Positions 37,101-44,496 of a stretch of 64,000 nt of DNA are shown here, in pieces; the first letter of the stretch is position 1, and each line of letters opens with the position of its first letter. This DNA comes from Splendidivirga corallicola (GTDB lineage: Bacteria > Bacteroidota > Bacteroidia > Cytophagales > Cyclobacteriaceae), in contig JAUJEA010000003.1 of NCBI GenBank assembly GCA_030442035.1, positions 248,001 to 312,000 on the forward strand. The letters run 5' to 3'. The position numbers were made by a program, and so were the translations under genes. Under the pieces are notes generated by a model. It worked only from the letters and a program-made list of their open reading frames with translations. It had not been told where the DNA came from and made no database searches.

Positions 37101-37188
37101 CACGAAAATTAATTGTTCCTGTTTTCTCTTGAGAACATGAGGCTAATAAAATAGCTATTAAATAAAATGTTTTTTTTAAATGAATCAT
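34117..37188 (-). CDS. Large lipoprotein, glycoside-hydrolase-like (DUF6067 type)
   Basis: 1023 residues with a lipoprotein signal ending at Cys18 (LIAILLASC). The N-terminal half is beta-rich. The C-terminal half looks like a TIM-barrel glycoside hydrolase domain with acidic strand ends (IDGLYLDDIAFSR, FVIDLHSANQF, DYWLTEVSGIPFG), similar to proteins labelled DUF6067 in Bacteroidota carbohydrate loci. It probably acts at the cell surface on a polysaccharide. It is isolated here, without SusCD or other carbohydrate enzymes next to it. The catalytic residues are a guess; LDD in LYLDDIAF is one candidate. Confidence 0.7.
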   Translation of the reverse strand: MIHLKKTFYLIAILLASCSQEKTGTINFREKDTSASNYEVFYESGNWDHPNYSKAFEFYGNQRAVIELPDQIAGNAQVIIPWRRRDNNPAEKDIIIVDTKTNTVVENRYILEINNEYGHLIFEPNNQSSLYYVYFLPHKSAGSYYPKLTYKKPTETQDKTWLSEIKLGNNEIADLPKAKVISIQSIDDFHSFFPMEVIATQEEVSKFIENNAKPYYLFPEYREYPIRLTDYLPVRWIADTVEVNGISDSVFKGEFYSFQIGVFSPKENLQDISIDFTDFESESGNRISKEMITCFNKGGIDLNGNSFDKEVSVTSGKTQALWFGIEIPEEIKKDSYMGNVIIEPKGFAADTVFVKLKVSSDKITNYGDDTPKNMSRLRWLNSTIGTDKDFIIKPYEPVKISNKKISILGREIMLNEYGFPENILSYFTPEMTGLKESSEPILARPIRFDVVDENGHSTQWEPNSYVIQQTYKSVANWTSNVSSDDFIMNVSGTLEYDGMLDYKIKVIAKKDIGVKDIKLQIPMQKEAAKYILGLGQKGGKFKNSISWKWDVTKHQEGAWLGNINKGIQYVLRDENYSRPLNTNFYQAKPLNLPNSWFNENKGGINITAKNDVVNVENYTGARKIKKGDTLNFNIRFLITPFKPIDIKEHFNTRFVHKYVPVDSVVDMSGTIINIHHANDINPYINYPFYNVDKQKAYIEEAHSKGIRVKLYNTIRELSYKSHELFALKSLGDEILNDGQGGGHSWLQEHFKSNYHSAWHATSVNDASILNKGNSRWTNYYVEGINWLAKNNKIDGLYLDDIAFSRTTVKRMVSVINKHRDSFVIDLHSANQFRHDDGFINSAFLYMEHFPFISRLWFGEYFEYDLAPDYWLTEVSGIPFGLTGEMLEKGGHPYRGLVFGMTTRVYHIYSPQALWKLFNEFDIANSEMLGYWVDKSPIKTNTKNIKSTIYLNQDKILIAIGSWSAEDESVALEIDWKTLGIDKKSARLISPEIKGLQNFNTFEINTPITIGKNNGLILILETKK

Positions 37189-37201
37189 AAAGTTTTGAAA
37201 T

Positions 37202-37244
37202 TAATACCAGCGCCTAGATATGGCACTGTGACCCTGGACTTTTT
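37202..37244 (-). repeat. Short shared intergenic block, copy 2
   Basis: AGATAT at 37216-37221, 12 bases, then CTGGACTTTTT, like 31086-31127, and again just upstream of a minus-strand start codon. Confidence 0.35.
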
Positions 37245-37447
37245 TATACTCCGATAAAAGTAGCTTATCTGCCGGTGCATTCAAAGTATCCGATTCGTGC
37301 TGCGCTGTACAGGTAAAAAGTTCCTACGAGAAAGAGGTAGTAGAAAGCACATCAGTTTCTTGACGGCAGATAAGTGGGATATTTTGCAGATAGAGCATAA
37401 CATTCGAATAAAAACCACCAGTGGCATTTAGCCACATTGTATCTTGT

Positions 37448-37549
37448 TTACGAATCTATCAAATTTTTTATTTTATTAATGTTCTTCACAGCCACATGAG
37501 TGTATATCTCTGTTGTTCTTGAAGAATTGTATCCTGGCATGTGAGGAGT
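37448..37549 (-). pseudogene. Tyrosine-recombinase C-terminal fragment (copy A)
   Basis: Minus-strand reading gives TPHM (37549-37538), then GYNSSRTTEIYTHV and a stop-terminated tail KNINKIKNLIDS (stop 37448-37450). This corresponds to the conserved recombinase end TPHMLRHSFATH...GHKSSKTTEIYTHV with about 25 codons deleted in the middle. The catalytic Tyr is preserved in EIYTHV, but the rest of the gene is absent. Confidence 0.7.
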
Positions 37550-37734
37550 ACGCCCATCTGGCCCAAGAGGACGTATGTTTGATTAGGGAGGAAAAATCGT
37601 CTAACTTTTTGTTGGAGAGAAAAAAAGAAAACGAGCGGATAAATACCCTTAAAGAGATACTATGAGCGTCACTTATTCTTTTTCCTCAGCTTCTTCTCCT
37701 CAAATTGGTTTGAAGGTTTAATATTTCTCTTTGC

Positions 37735-38841
37735 TTAAAAGGATCCTGGCAACCATTTCATTAGAGCTTGCTCACCATTGATGATTTTGATGGCCGGAGC
37801 ATTGGATTCATCAATTATTTGAACGGAACCAATAAAAACTAACACTTGTTTTTCTCTGTCTTCTATAAAAACCTGTTTTTTTTGCGCGCTGAGTGAGTTA
37901 CCAATATCTACTTGAGCAACTTTTTTAATTGAGTTTTCTGATAAGAGATAGATACCTCCATGTTTCAAGTTTATTAAAAATATAGTTTCTCCTTGTTGTA
38001 CGCATTTAAACTTACCTTGATAGAATGCAGAATCTGAAATAGACCGATACACAAAGTTTTTACTTTGTGGCATATTTTCGAAATGAGAAACAAACTCTCT
38101 ATATAGATAAACACTGTCTTTTGTATAGGCCTTTACAATTTCCCATTTTGCTTCTTTGCCCGTTTTTGTTGGATAATTTGTTTTCCAATGAGCAAAATGC
38201 CAAGGATCTCTGATAAAAAGTTCTATTTCAGAATTAACGTTTATTAATAGATCATAGGATACTATACCTTTTTGAATTTTCTGGGAGTTTGAAATTCCTT
38301 TTAGGTTACGGAAAAGGGCCCTTAGCGGTAATACATCTATTCTTTTTCTTTCTTTTGCCAGAGCTATGGCCCTTTTGGAGTAATATTTAAATTGCTCCTG
38401 TTCTGTTTTAAATTGTGCATTAATCTCTTGAATATCATTTTCTATTTTTATCCTCAGGTTCAGTGTATCGAGTGACTCTTCTTTTATACTAAATAAACCA
38501 AAGGATGGGTAACTCCTATTATTACCCTCACTAAAGCCTATAGGGTAAAATATAGCGTTTGTATAAGCCCATGTATTTGGTAATCCATACTTCGGTGACT
38601 CTGAAGATACACTAAGATCTGTTATAACCGGTATTTCCTTCTTAAGACTATTCCTTTTTTGAACACCAAGGTTATTTCTGTTTCTTTCAACACCCAAATG
38701 AGTACCTTTCTTAATTATTGTGCTCTGATAGGTTTGATTGCCAACTAATAAAACATATCTCAAACCATTCTCAGCTTGAGCTGAGATAAAAGGGGATTTA
38801 CCGAGCAGTAATGGTAGAATAATCAAGAACTTTGTCTTCAT
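37735..38841 (-). CDS. Exported protein of unknown function (pair, second gene)
   Basis: 368 residues from the ATG at 38841 (MKTKFLIILPLLLGKSPFISAQ, a clean signal peptide); the longer frame to 38895 overlaps the upstream gene. The mature part has no recognised domain. It begins a single base after the upstream stop, so the two are co-translated. Probably periplasmic or surface-located. Confidence 0.65.
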   Translation of the reverse strand: MKTKFLIILPLLLGKSPFISAQAENGLRYVLLVGNQTYQSTIIKKGTHLGVERNRNNLGVQKRNSLKKEIPVITDLSVSSESPKYGLPNTWAYTNAIFYPIGFSEGNNRSYPSFGLFSIKEESLDTLNLRIKIENDIQEINAQFKTEQEQFKYYSKRAIALAKERKRIDVLPLRALFRNLKGISNSQKIQKGIVSYDLLINVNSEIELFIRDPWHFAHWKTNYPTKTGKEAKWEIVKAYTKDSVYLYREFVSHFENMPQSKNFVYRSISDSAFYQGKFKCVQQGETIFLINLKHGGIYLLSENSIKKVAQVDIGNSLSAQKKQVFIEDREKQVLVFIGSVQIIDESNAPAIKIINGEQALMKWLPGSF

Positions 38842-38842
38842 T

Positions 38843-39793
38843 TCAGTAGGGCATTTGCTTATACCAATAGCTTTCTTTCTCTTCATAAAATGCAATCAAT
38901 AGAGAAACAACTCTTGCTAGTTCGTTTTTGGAGTTAACTAGTTTTTCGCAACCAGTACTAGATTTCAATACTATTTTTTCAGTGAGGTCTCTGTTGGCAA
39001 TTGAAACGAGGTATCTAGCTACTTCGCAATTAAATGGTAATTCCGAACCACCCTCAGAGAGTGCCATGAAAGATTTGTTTACTGTCAGTAGTTCCTGTAA
39101 TTTCAAAATACTATATGAATTGTTGATTTCACCTGAAAGTTCTGAATATAGAAGATTTAAAAATTGGTTTTCCCCATTTGTTTCCACAATCCGAGCCACT
39201 TTGTGATCATATAAGGCTAATGCCTCTGGAGACCTCATTTTTACCAATGGTAGATAAAAAATACTTTTTTGGTCTTTACCAGTTTTTTGCCACCAATTTT
39301 TAATAGCAGTATAAGATTCCGGCCAGGCGATATAAGAATGAAGCGTGATTGCTTCTTGGTACGGCCAGTAAGTCTCATTTTCCTGATCATAATTTTCAAG
39401 TAATTCATTGAGTATTGAATCCTTGTAAACACTATATAGCGCTTGATTGGATTGAATGGAAGGGAAGATGTCTTTCCCTACTTTCATTTTAATTTTTCTA
39501 TTTATATATTTTTGATCATTGCCATACGAATTCCTCACTTGGTTTAAACTCCTTTCTCTATAAAGTTTTTCATCAAGTAATTCCATTAATGGGGCCTTTA
39601 AATCTGGTGAATTATAAATTTCATGGTAATCCAATTTGTACATAACCCTGGCAAGGTCTTTAAAAAAAGTAGTAGAGTGCCTGTTTTCCAGTATCTTTCC
39701 TAACGAATCAAGACTGACCATAGAAGTTTGAGCAATCAAGCAATTGCAAGACAGGATTAATAGAATCAAAGATGATAGAACTCTATTGTGCAT
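38843..39793 (-). CDS. Exported protein of unknown function (pair, first gene)
   Basis: 316 residues from the ATG at 39793, chosen for its signal peptide (LSSLILLILSCNCLIAQ); a start at 39829 is possible. The body is helical and charged, with YWPYQEAITLHSYIAWPES and a later LYSELSGEINNSYSILKLQELL, possibly a helical-repeat fold. No family recognised. It forms a tightly coupled pair with the next gene. Confidence 0.65.
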   Translation of the reverse strand: MHNRVLSSLILLILSCNCLIAQTSMVSLDSLGKILENRHSTTFFKDLARVMYKLDYHEIYNSPDLKAPLMELLDEKLYRERSLNQVRNSYGNDQKYINRKIKMKVGKDIFPSIQSNQALYSVYKDSILNELLENYDQENETYWPYQEAITLHSYIAWPESYTAIKNWWQKTGKDQKSIFYLPLVKMRSPEALALYDHKVARIVETNGENQFLNLLYSELSGEINNSYSILKLQELLTVNKSFMALSEGGSELPFNCEVARYLVSIANRDLTEKIVLKSSTGCEKLVNSKNELARVVSLLIAFYEEKESYWYKQMPY

Positions 39794-40176
39794 TACCCTC
39801 AATAGTTTAGCAGATGAAGTTTGAACCATTTTTTACGTCTAATATCAAAATCATTTAGTCACAGGAAGCACCGTGGTCCTACGACTCATTATCTACAAGA
39901 GCGTCTGCTCCTACTTGGCTAAATCACCTTTGGTTTTCCCTAATGTTTCGAGCATGTTATACATACTATTGACTTTGGACTTGTAGCTCAGGCTCTCGCT
40001 CTTGTTTAAGTCTTTAAGGCGCACTATAAGTCCTTACTTGCCCACTTCTAGTCAATAAATTCAAGACTGTCAATTCCTAACAATAGAACCACATTCCCAC
40101 GACTTTTCTATTTGTTAACCCCGAAGTTGCTACAATCATAGGCCTGCCTCCCCAAAACATTTTGTACATTGTCAAC
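39794..40176. other. Gene-free stretch with a possible coding remnant
   Basis: About 380 bases. On the minus strand an open tail reads DLNKSESLSYKSKVNSMYNM and LETLGKTKGDLAK before a stop (about 39919-40020), with an upstream in-frame stop and no start. It looks like the end of a lost gene; no family could be named. Confidence 0.3.
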
Positions 40177-41310
40177 CTAGTCTTCTTTTTCTTTTACACT
40201 ATAAATTTCCGTCTTCAGGAGTTTACCTTTTAATTGCACCTCCCCCTTAGATTTAAAGTCATACCTATCATCTTGGGAAACAAGTTCAAACAAGGCCCTG
40301 GAAATCAGGATTTCTTCTCCACGTGTTCCACACTCACTTTGAATCCGGGCAGCTGTATTAATGGTGTCACCATGATAGGCAATCTCTCGTTTTTTTTCTC
40401 CCACTTCCGCAACAACAATCTGCCCCACGTTTAATCCCGCTTTAAATTGAGGAATGACATCGTAACGCGCTTTATAATAATTCGATCGCTCTTTGAGACG
40501 TTTTCTGTAATTGAAAAAGGCAGACAGACAATTGGATGCTGCAACACCACTTTCTTTTGTCCATGTCAATACGACTTCATCTCCGACATACTGATAAACC
40601 TCTGCCTTGTACTCAAATACGGCCTCCAGATCTAAAAAACAGTCCTGGATCATTTGACTGTACTTCAGATGTCCTAATTTTTCAGCAATTGAAGTCGAAG
40701 ATTTCAGATCCAAAAACATAAAAACCCTATCCTCTTCTTTGGGTTTATGAAAAGAACCTAAGAGCATTTTCAGCAAGTTTCCCTTACCGAATTTTCGATC
40801 GAGCTCTCTGACAAAATGGATGTGGAAAACCACCAGGGAACAATAGAAAAGCAGCAATAGCATTTCTTTCGAATAAATAAAACGATAACGTTCATGTAAA
40901 CTCAGTTCCTTTTCATCGAAGAAGGTAAACGCAGAGATCCCTAAAACGACCAGAAAAATAAAGATCACAAAATAGATTGCAGTTCTAAATAGTACTGCCT
41001 TTCCAAAAGAGGTCCGTTTTGAAAAATTGGTAGGTAGCAAAACGTCTACAGAAGCAAAAACAATTCCGGCACATACGGCTAGCATGGCATAGATCAAAAC
41101 CAATTCGCCAATTCCCAAATCTGGTCCATCAACCAGTTCGTGACCAAACTGCCGCATTAACCCCCAAAAAATGAAGGCCAAAAACCATACAACAAAGTGA
41201 ATAGAAACCTTTTTGAAATATTGATATACCTTTAACAAAAGAATTTGATCCATTAACATGCGGGCTAACGTACAGCTAAGTTCCGTAGGCTCAGCCTTTC
41301 CAAATATCAT
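40177..41310 (-). CDS. Membrane-bound class III adenylate cyclase
   Basis: 377 residues. Four membrane segments (about 35-165, for example VLIYAMLAVCAGIVFASVDVLL) precede a class III cyclase catalytic domain. Metal-binding Asp201 (MFLDLKSST) and Asp244 (YVGDEVVLTW) are present, with the substrate Lys in QFKAGLNVG and the GDTINTAARIQ block with its Asn and Arg. A Lys/Asp-type purine pocket favours ATP, so cAMP synthesis is predicted. Starts at 41310 or at the downstream ATGs near 41259 are possible. No cAMP receptor lies in the window. Confidence 0.9.
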   Translation of the reverse strand: MIFGKAEPTELSCTLARMLMDQILLLKVYQYFKKVSIHFVVWFLAFIFWGLMRQFGHELVDGPDLGIGELVLIYAMLAVCAGIVFASVDVLLPTNFSKRTSFGKAVLFRTAIYFVIFIFLVVLGISAFTFFDEKELSLHERYRFIYSKEMLLLLFYCSLVVFHIHFVRELDRKFGKGNLLKMLLGSFHKPKEEDRVFMFLDLKSSTSIAEKLGHLKYSQMIQDCFLDLEAVFEYKAEVYQYVGDEVVLTWTKESGVAASNCLSAFFNYRKRLKERSNYYKARYDVIPQFKAGLNVGQIVVAEVGEKKREIAYHGDTINTAARIQSECGTRGEEILISRALFELVSQDDRYDFKSKGEVQLKGKLLKTEIYSVKEKED

Positions 41311-41387
41311 TAAAAAATAGCTTCTCTTGCAAATCTTTTTAAATGACTCTGTTAGCCTATGGAGCTCGGCATTTGTTGCACACCGTT

Positions 41388-41504
41388 TTACCTTTTTGGT
41401 GTTTCTTCTACTAGCTCTTTTCCTGGTTCTGCTAGAAGCATTTCTTCGTCATTCAGAAATCGGACAAATCCTTGCTTTACAAGATTGCTAATGCTACTTA
41501 CCAT
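41388..41504 (-). other. Possible small coding remnant
   Basis: A 38-codon frame reads MVSSISNLVKQGFVRFLNDE and EMLLAEPGKELVEETPKR. Composition is protein-like and reminiscent of a winged-helix C-terminus, but no family can be named and no ribosome binding site is clear. It may be the surviving end of a lost gene. Confidence 0.3.
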
Positions 41505-41601
41505 ATTCTTTCTTCGGCTACTAATCAGCTACGTTGACAGCTTTTACCAGCAATAAACGTCATACACATTGTTAGTGATTGGCATTTACAGTTAGTGGTT
41601 C

Positions 41602-42477
41602 TTATTGGTTCCTAAGATTCTCGATAACTTGGGCGTCAACCCAATAAATGTTTGCTTTCCCTTTCTCTAAGTAAGTGTGAAAGAATAAATACTTCCCGTC
41701 TGGTGTGACACTGCCATATATGTCCTCACGTTCAGTATTTATGTCTTTCCCCATATTTATAGTGGGTCCCCACGAACCGTCTTCCTGACGAAAGCTGATA
41801 TATAGATCCGAATCACCGTAACCACCCTCTCGTTCACAATCCCAAATCAAATAACTTTCATCCGGAGCGATGAAGGGATGAGCAATCCATTTTCCTGTGT
41901 TGATTTCTTTGCCGAATGCTTTTGGTGCTTCACGCTTTCCATCTATCAATCGGGAATAGCGAATAGTGCCAATTTCTTCTCGTTCATCAAAAACATAGGT
42001 GCCATTGACGGAAGCCGTAAGCCGCATGATGGGAATGTCTTTGAAGGGTGCTCCAAGACTTTTTACGGCTGACCAACCAGAATTGGTTCGCTTAATATAT
42101 CTGGAATCCAAGTAAATGGTGTTACCATCAGGAGAAATAGATGGTTCTCCGACAGAGGCCTCAGCGGGTGAAACAACAGACTCGACCCATCGATTGTTCT
42201 TGTATCGAATGACAACTAACGTAGATTTTTTATATTTTCCACCATTTCTCTTGAAATAGAACTCTTTTAAATCTGGTGTAAAGCTGCCGAAAAATTCCAT
42301 GTGTTCTGTTGTAACAATGCCCGGAGCAAAAATTTCAGCTTTCAAGCCTGGTGGTTTTTAGCCAAGATAGGATTCCTCTTTAGGTGATGATTCATTATAC
42401 TTTTGGTTTTTAGTATTGCATGTATTCAAGAACATTGCAAATACAAGTACTAAATAAATAAAGTGATAATTTCTCAT
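41602..42477 (-). pseudogene. PD40 (TolB-like) lipoprotein gene interrupted by one TAA
   Basis: From 41602 the frame encodes a PD40 propeller protein (SPDLKEFYFKRNG, SISPDGNTIYLDSR, VTPDGKYLFFHTY). In the same frame, upstream, an ATG at 42477 opens a lipoprotein signal ([14 protein letters not shown]) and linker ending [12 protein letters not shown] single TAA at 42360-42358 then precedes KPPGLKAEIFAPGIV. Relatives of this family typically carry YLGQxPPG here, so the stop is best explained by CAA changed to TAA. The internal TTG at 42345 would make a protein lacking any export signal. Alternatives are a sequencing error or stop readthrough. Confidence 0.75.
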
Positions 42478-42624
42478 TGTTAAATTATTTAATACTTGGT
42501 GCACATAAGAAAATGAAATTCTGATTTATTTTAATAGTGATTAATTGCGTTTTGTTTATCGCTAACAACTAGCTAAATGCCACCAGTGGCATTTATTCAC
42601 ACTATATCTGGTTTACGAATCTAG

Positions 42625-42779
42625 TTAATTTTTTATTTCATTAATTTTCTGCATGGTCGCATGAGTATACATTCCGTTGTTATCGCACCGTTCTGTCCAA
42701 ACGGCTTTTTTATATATAGTAAATCCGTGCCGGCTTCCGGCAAATGGGTGGCAAAGCTATGCCTTAGCATATAAGGAGT
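42625..42779 (-). pseudogene. Tyrosine-recombinase C-terminal fragment (copy B)
   Basis: Minus-strand reading gives TPYMLRHSFATHLPEAGTDL, then LYIKKPFGQNGAITTE. After a one-base deletion it continues YTHATMQKINEIKN and stops (42625-42627). The HxLR box, the GH-like box and the YTH end of XerD/IntI-type recombinases are all visible. The upstream two thirds of the gene are missing. The sequence after the stop matches copies A and D, ending in the 42574-42595 palindrome. Confidence 0.8.
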
Positions 42780-42836
42780 AGTCCTCTACCTGTCGTAAGA
42801 TTACTTTGCTGAAGCTACCAGGAGAGGCAATCCTTT

Positions 42837-42959
42837 TTATCTTTCGCTTCTTGGTGTCTTTATTTTTTGATAAACTGAGACAAACCAAAGGACTCCAAAA
42901 CTGCAAAGCAAGATTCCCAGGCCTCCAAAAAATACACCTATGGACATTAAGTGTTCCAT
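42837..42959 (-). CDS. Possible 40-residue membrane peptide
   Basis: ATG at 42959 to TAA at 42837. One strong membrane segment (IGVFFGGLGILLCSFGVLWF) is followed by a basic tail (YQKIKTPRSER). Composition is typical of small membrane proteins. The ribosome binding site is weak and no homologue can be named. Confidence 0.4.
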   Translation of the reverse strand: MEHLMSIGVFFGGLGILLCSFGVLWFVSVYQKIKTPRSER

Positions 42960-43040
42960 TTTAATGATAATTAGTATTTCTAAAACCGGTTTATATCAAA
43001 AATTGCTGACATTAATTTAATTTAAAAAAGCCAATTTTTT

Positions 43041-43478
43041 TTATTCATATCCAATTTCCCTGGACAATCCAATTTTGCTTTTAGCAAAGTTTCCTGTTCC
43101 GAAAGCTATTTCTTTTCCTGCTTCATTGAATAGGGTCGATTCTGCAACAAACAAATTCCTTGACTTATATCTTACTTTCCCCACTGCTGTTATCTTTCCG
43201 GAATTTGCAGGTCTTATGATGTTAATATTAAATGATGTTGTTAGAACAAATACATCTTCGACTATTGAGTTTACTGCGAAAAATGCTGCATCATCCAAAA
43301 GTTTGAAATATACCGAACCATGAATAGCTCCTAAAGCGTGAAAATACTTTTCAGAAATTATGAGTGAAATTGTAGCCTTTTCTAATTCTATTGTACATTC
43401 TGTGGTGTCAAATATTTGAGAGTTTACATTAGCATTCAAATACATGTTCTCCAGTTTTTCAAAATGTTCAATGTTCAT
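43041..43478 (-). CDS. PaaI-like hotdog thioesterase
   Basis: 145 residues with the hotdog-fold pattern: YFHALGAIHGSVYFKLLDDA (Gly-Ala-Ile-His-Gly with the long central helix), then TTSFNINIIRPANSGKITAVGKV and FGTGNFAKSK. It probably hydrolyses an acyl-CoA; the chain is unknown. A single cytoplasmic gene with gene-free flanks. Confidence 0.85.
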   Translation of the reverse strand: MNIEHFEKLENMYLNANVNSQIFDTTECTIELEKATISLIISEKYFHALGAIHGSVYFKLLDDAAFFAVNSIVEDVFVLTTSFNINIIRPANSGKITAVGKVRYKSRNLFVAESTLFNEAGKEIAFGTGNFAKSKIGLSREIGYE

Positions 43479-43651
43479 AGGGTTTTATTTTGTTTCAATT
43501 AACGCCTAGCGATGATGAGTGAGGACTAGAAAGTAATAACCTTACATCACACACTTAGCCACGCTTTGTTCCAAATTTATTAAGGGCGACGGATTTTCCA
43601 ACTCTCATAAAAAATCTTGACCGATGAAACCCTATTCATGTTTAGGTTAGA

Positions 43652-44179
43652 TTATGTTTCTTCTTCTAAATCAATTCTCAAAATTCTATTAATTTTCGGT
43701 TGGGTCCACCATAATCCTATAGGGAAGAAAAATAAAGCAGCTAGGAGTTTGGAATAGTCGATTCGCTTATCAAACAGTTGCTCTTCTAAAATATGAATTG
43801 AGTAGGCTGTGAAATGAAGTCCATAGAGATATCCAGCAAACGAAATTAAGTGTCCAGGGATATAAATGTAAATTAGCCAGCCATACTCAGCATAGTTGTC
43901 TTTTTCAGTACTTATACTATAACCATCAGTTAATAAAATTATGGCAGAGAAGTAACAGAAGGCAAAAATTAGCCCAAATGCAAATAGATTAAATTTAATT
44001 GAAGGTTTGCCTTTGATTCGGAGAAACATCTCTTCGTTCACTTTAATCATCCAAGCAACCATAATAAGTCCAAAGGTAACTTGAAAATATTCTCCCATTT
44101 CATTATTCGAGAAGGTAGCTGGAACAACGAGTAACAAGATGAAAAGTAACCAACTTGGAATTCTCAACAATTTATTCAT
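43652..44179 (-). CDS. Membrane protein, unknown
   Basis: 175 residues with about five hydrophobic segments (LLFILLLVVPATF, FGLIMVAWMIKV, FGLIFAFCYFSAIILL, LIYIYIPGHLISFAGYLYG, LAALFFFPIGLWWTQP). The final GLWWTQPKINRI block resembles small integral membrane proteins of Bacteroidota without a known role. It is the last gene of the accessory region before the his operon. Confidence 0.65.
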   Translation of the reverse strand: MNKLLRIPSWLLFILLLVVPATFSNNEMGEYFQVTFGLIMVAWMIKVNEEMFLRIKGKPSIKFNLFAFGLIFAFCYFSAIILLTDGYSISTEKDNYAEYGWLIYIYIPGHLISFAGYLYGLHFTAYSIHILEEQLFDKRIDYSKLLAALFFFPIGLWWTQPKINRILRIDLEEET

Positions 44180-44496
44180 AAGGAACTCAAATCGAGCAAA
44201 AAAACTGGCTAAACACCATGTTATGGTGTATATGTCTATTTTAAACCTTTAATCTAATGGATTTTTAACAAAATTCTTGTCCATGCTGGAACATGGGCTT
44301 ACAATTTCAATGATTCTACTTGAATTATGACCTAGTGGTACCTGAAAATCTCTTAAGCTAAGCAGTTATAAGACGAGGAGAAAGCATATTCCCTTCCTTT
44401 AAAAAATATTCCTGAAACCTGAATGCTGATACCCAAAAGCTTACTATCACTCAGTCGGCTTAATGGTGCTAAAACATCAATATATGAAAACCAGTT
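44180..44496. other. Spacer between the accessory region and hisIE
   Basis: About 315 bases without a gene. It contains a short palindrome ACACCAT-GTT-ATGGTGT (44214-44230) and the left copy of the repeat AACCTGAATGCTGATACC (44416-44433), whose inverse lies beyond hisIE at 45158-45175. Confidence 0.55.
44416..44433. repeat. REP-like repeat, left flank of hisIE
   Basis: AACCTGAATGCTGATACC; 17 of 18 bases match the inverse of 45158-45175. The CTGATACC/CCTGAA vocabulary is also found in the hairpin between hisC and hisB. Confidence 0.7.

Larger units (their letters stand above)
37189..37734. other. Gene-free region with repeats and decayed coding fragments
   Basis: About 545 bases. It holds the short shared block, a perfect 11-base inverted repeat CTTATCTGCCG (37264-37274) / CGGCAGATAAG (37364-37374), the recombinase vestige A, and on the plus strand an open stretch without a start (37540-37665) reading EEYAHLAQEDVCLIREEK and then NFLLERKKENERINTLKEIL before a stop. 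The latter looks like the coiled-coil end of a lost gene. Confidence 0.5.
42478..43040. other. Region with recombinase fragment, palindrome and a small frame
   Basis: About 560 bases without a full-length gene. It contains the near-perfect palindrome TAAATGCCAC / GTGGCATTTA (42574-42583, 42586-42595), the recombinase fragment B and the 40-codon membrane ORF, listed separately. Confidence 0.6.

Noticed and set aside
12810-44180. A fully functional integron
   Set aside because: No intact integrase or attI site is in the window and the hairpins are diverse, so only attC-like cassettes are proposed, not a working platform.
44214-44230. ACACCAT-GTT-ATGGTGT as an attC-like site
   Set aside because: Only a single short palindrome without the second pair of arms; could be an operator or chance.
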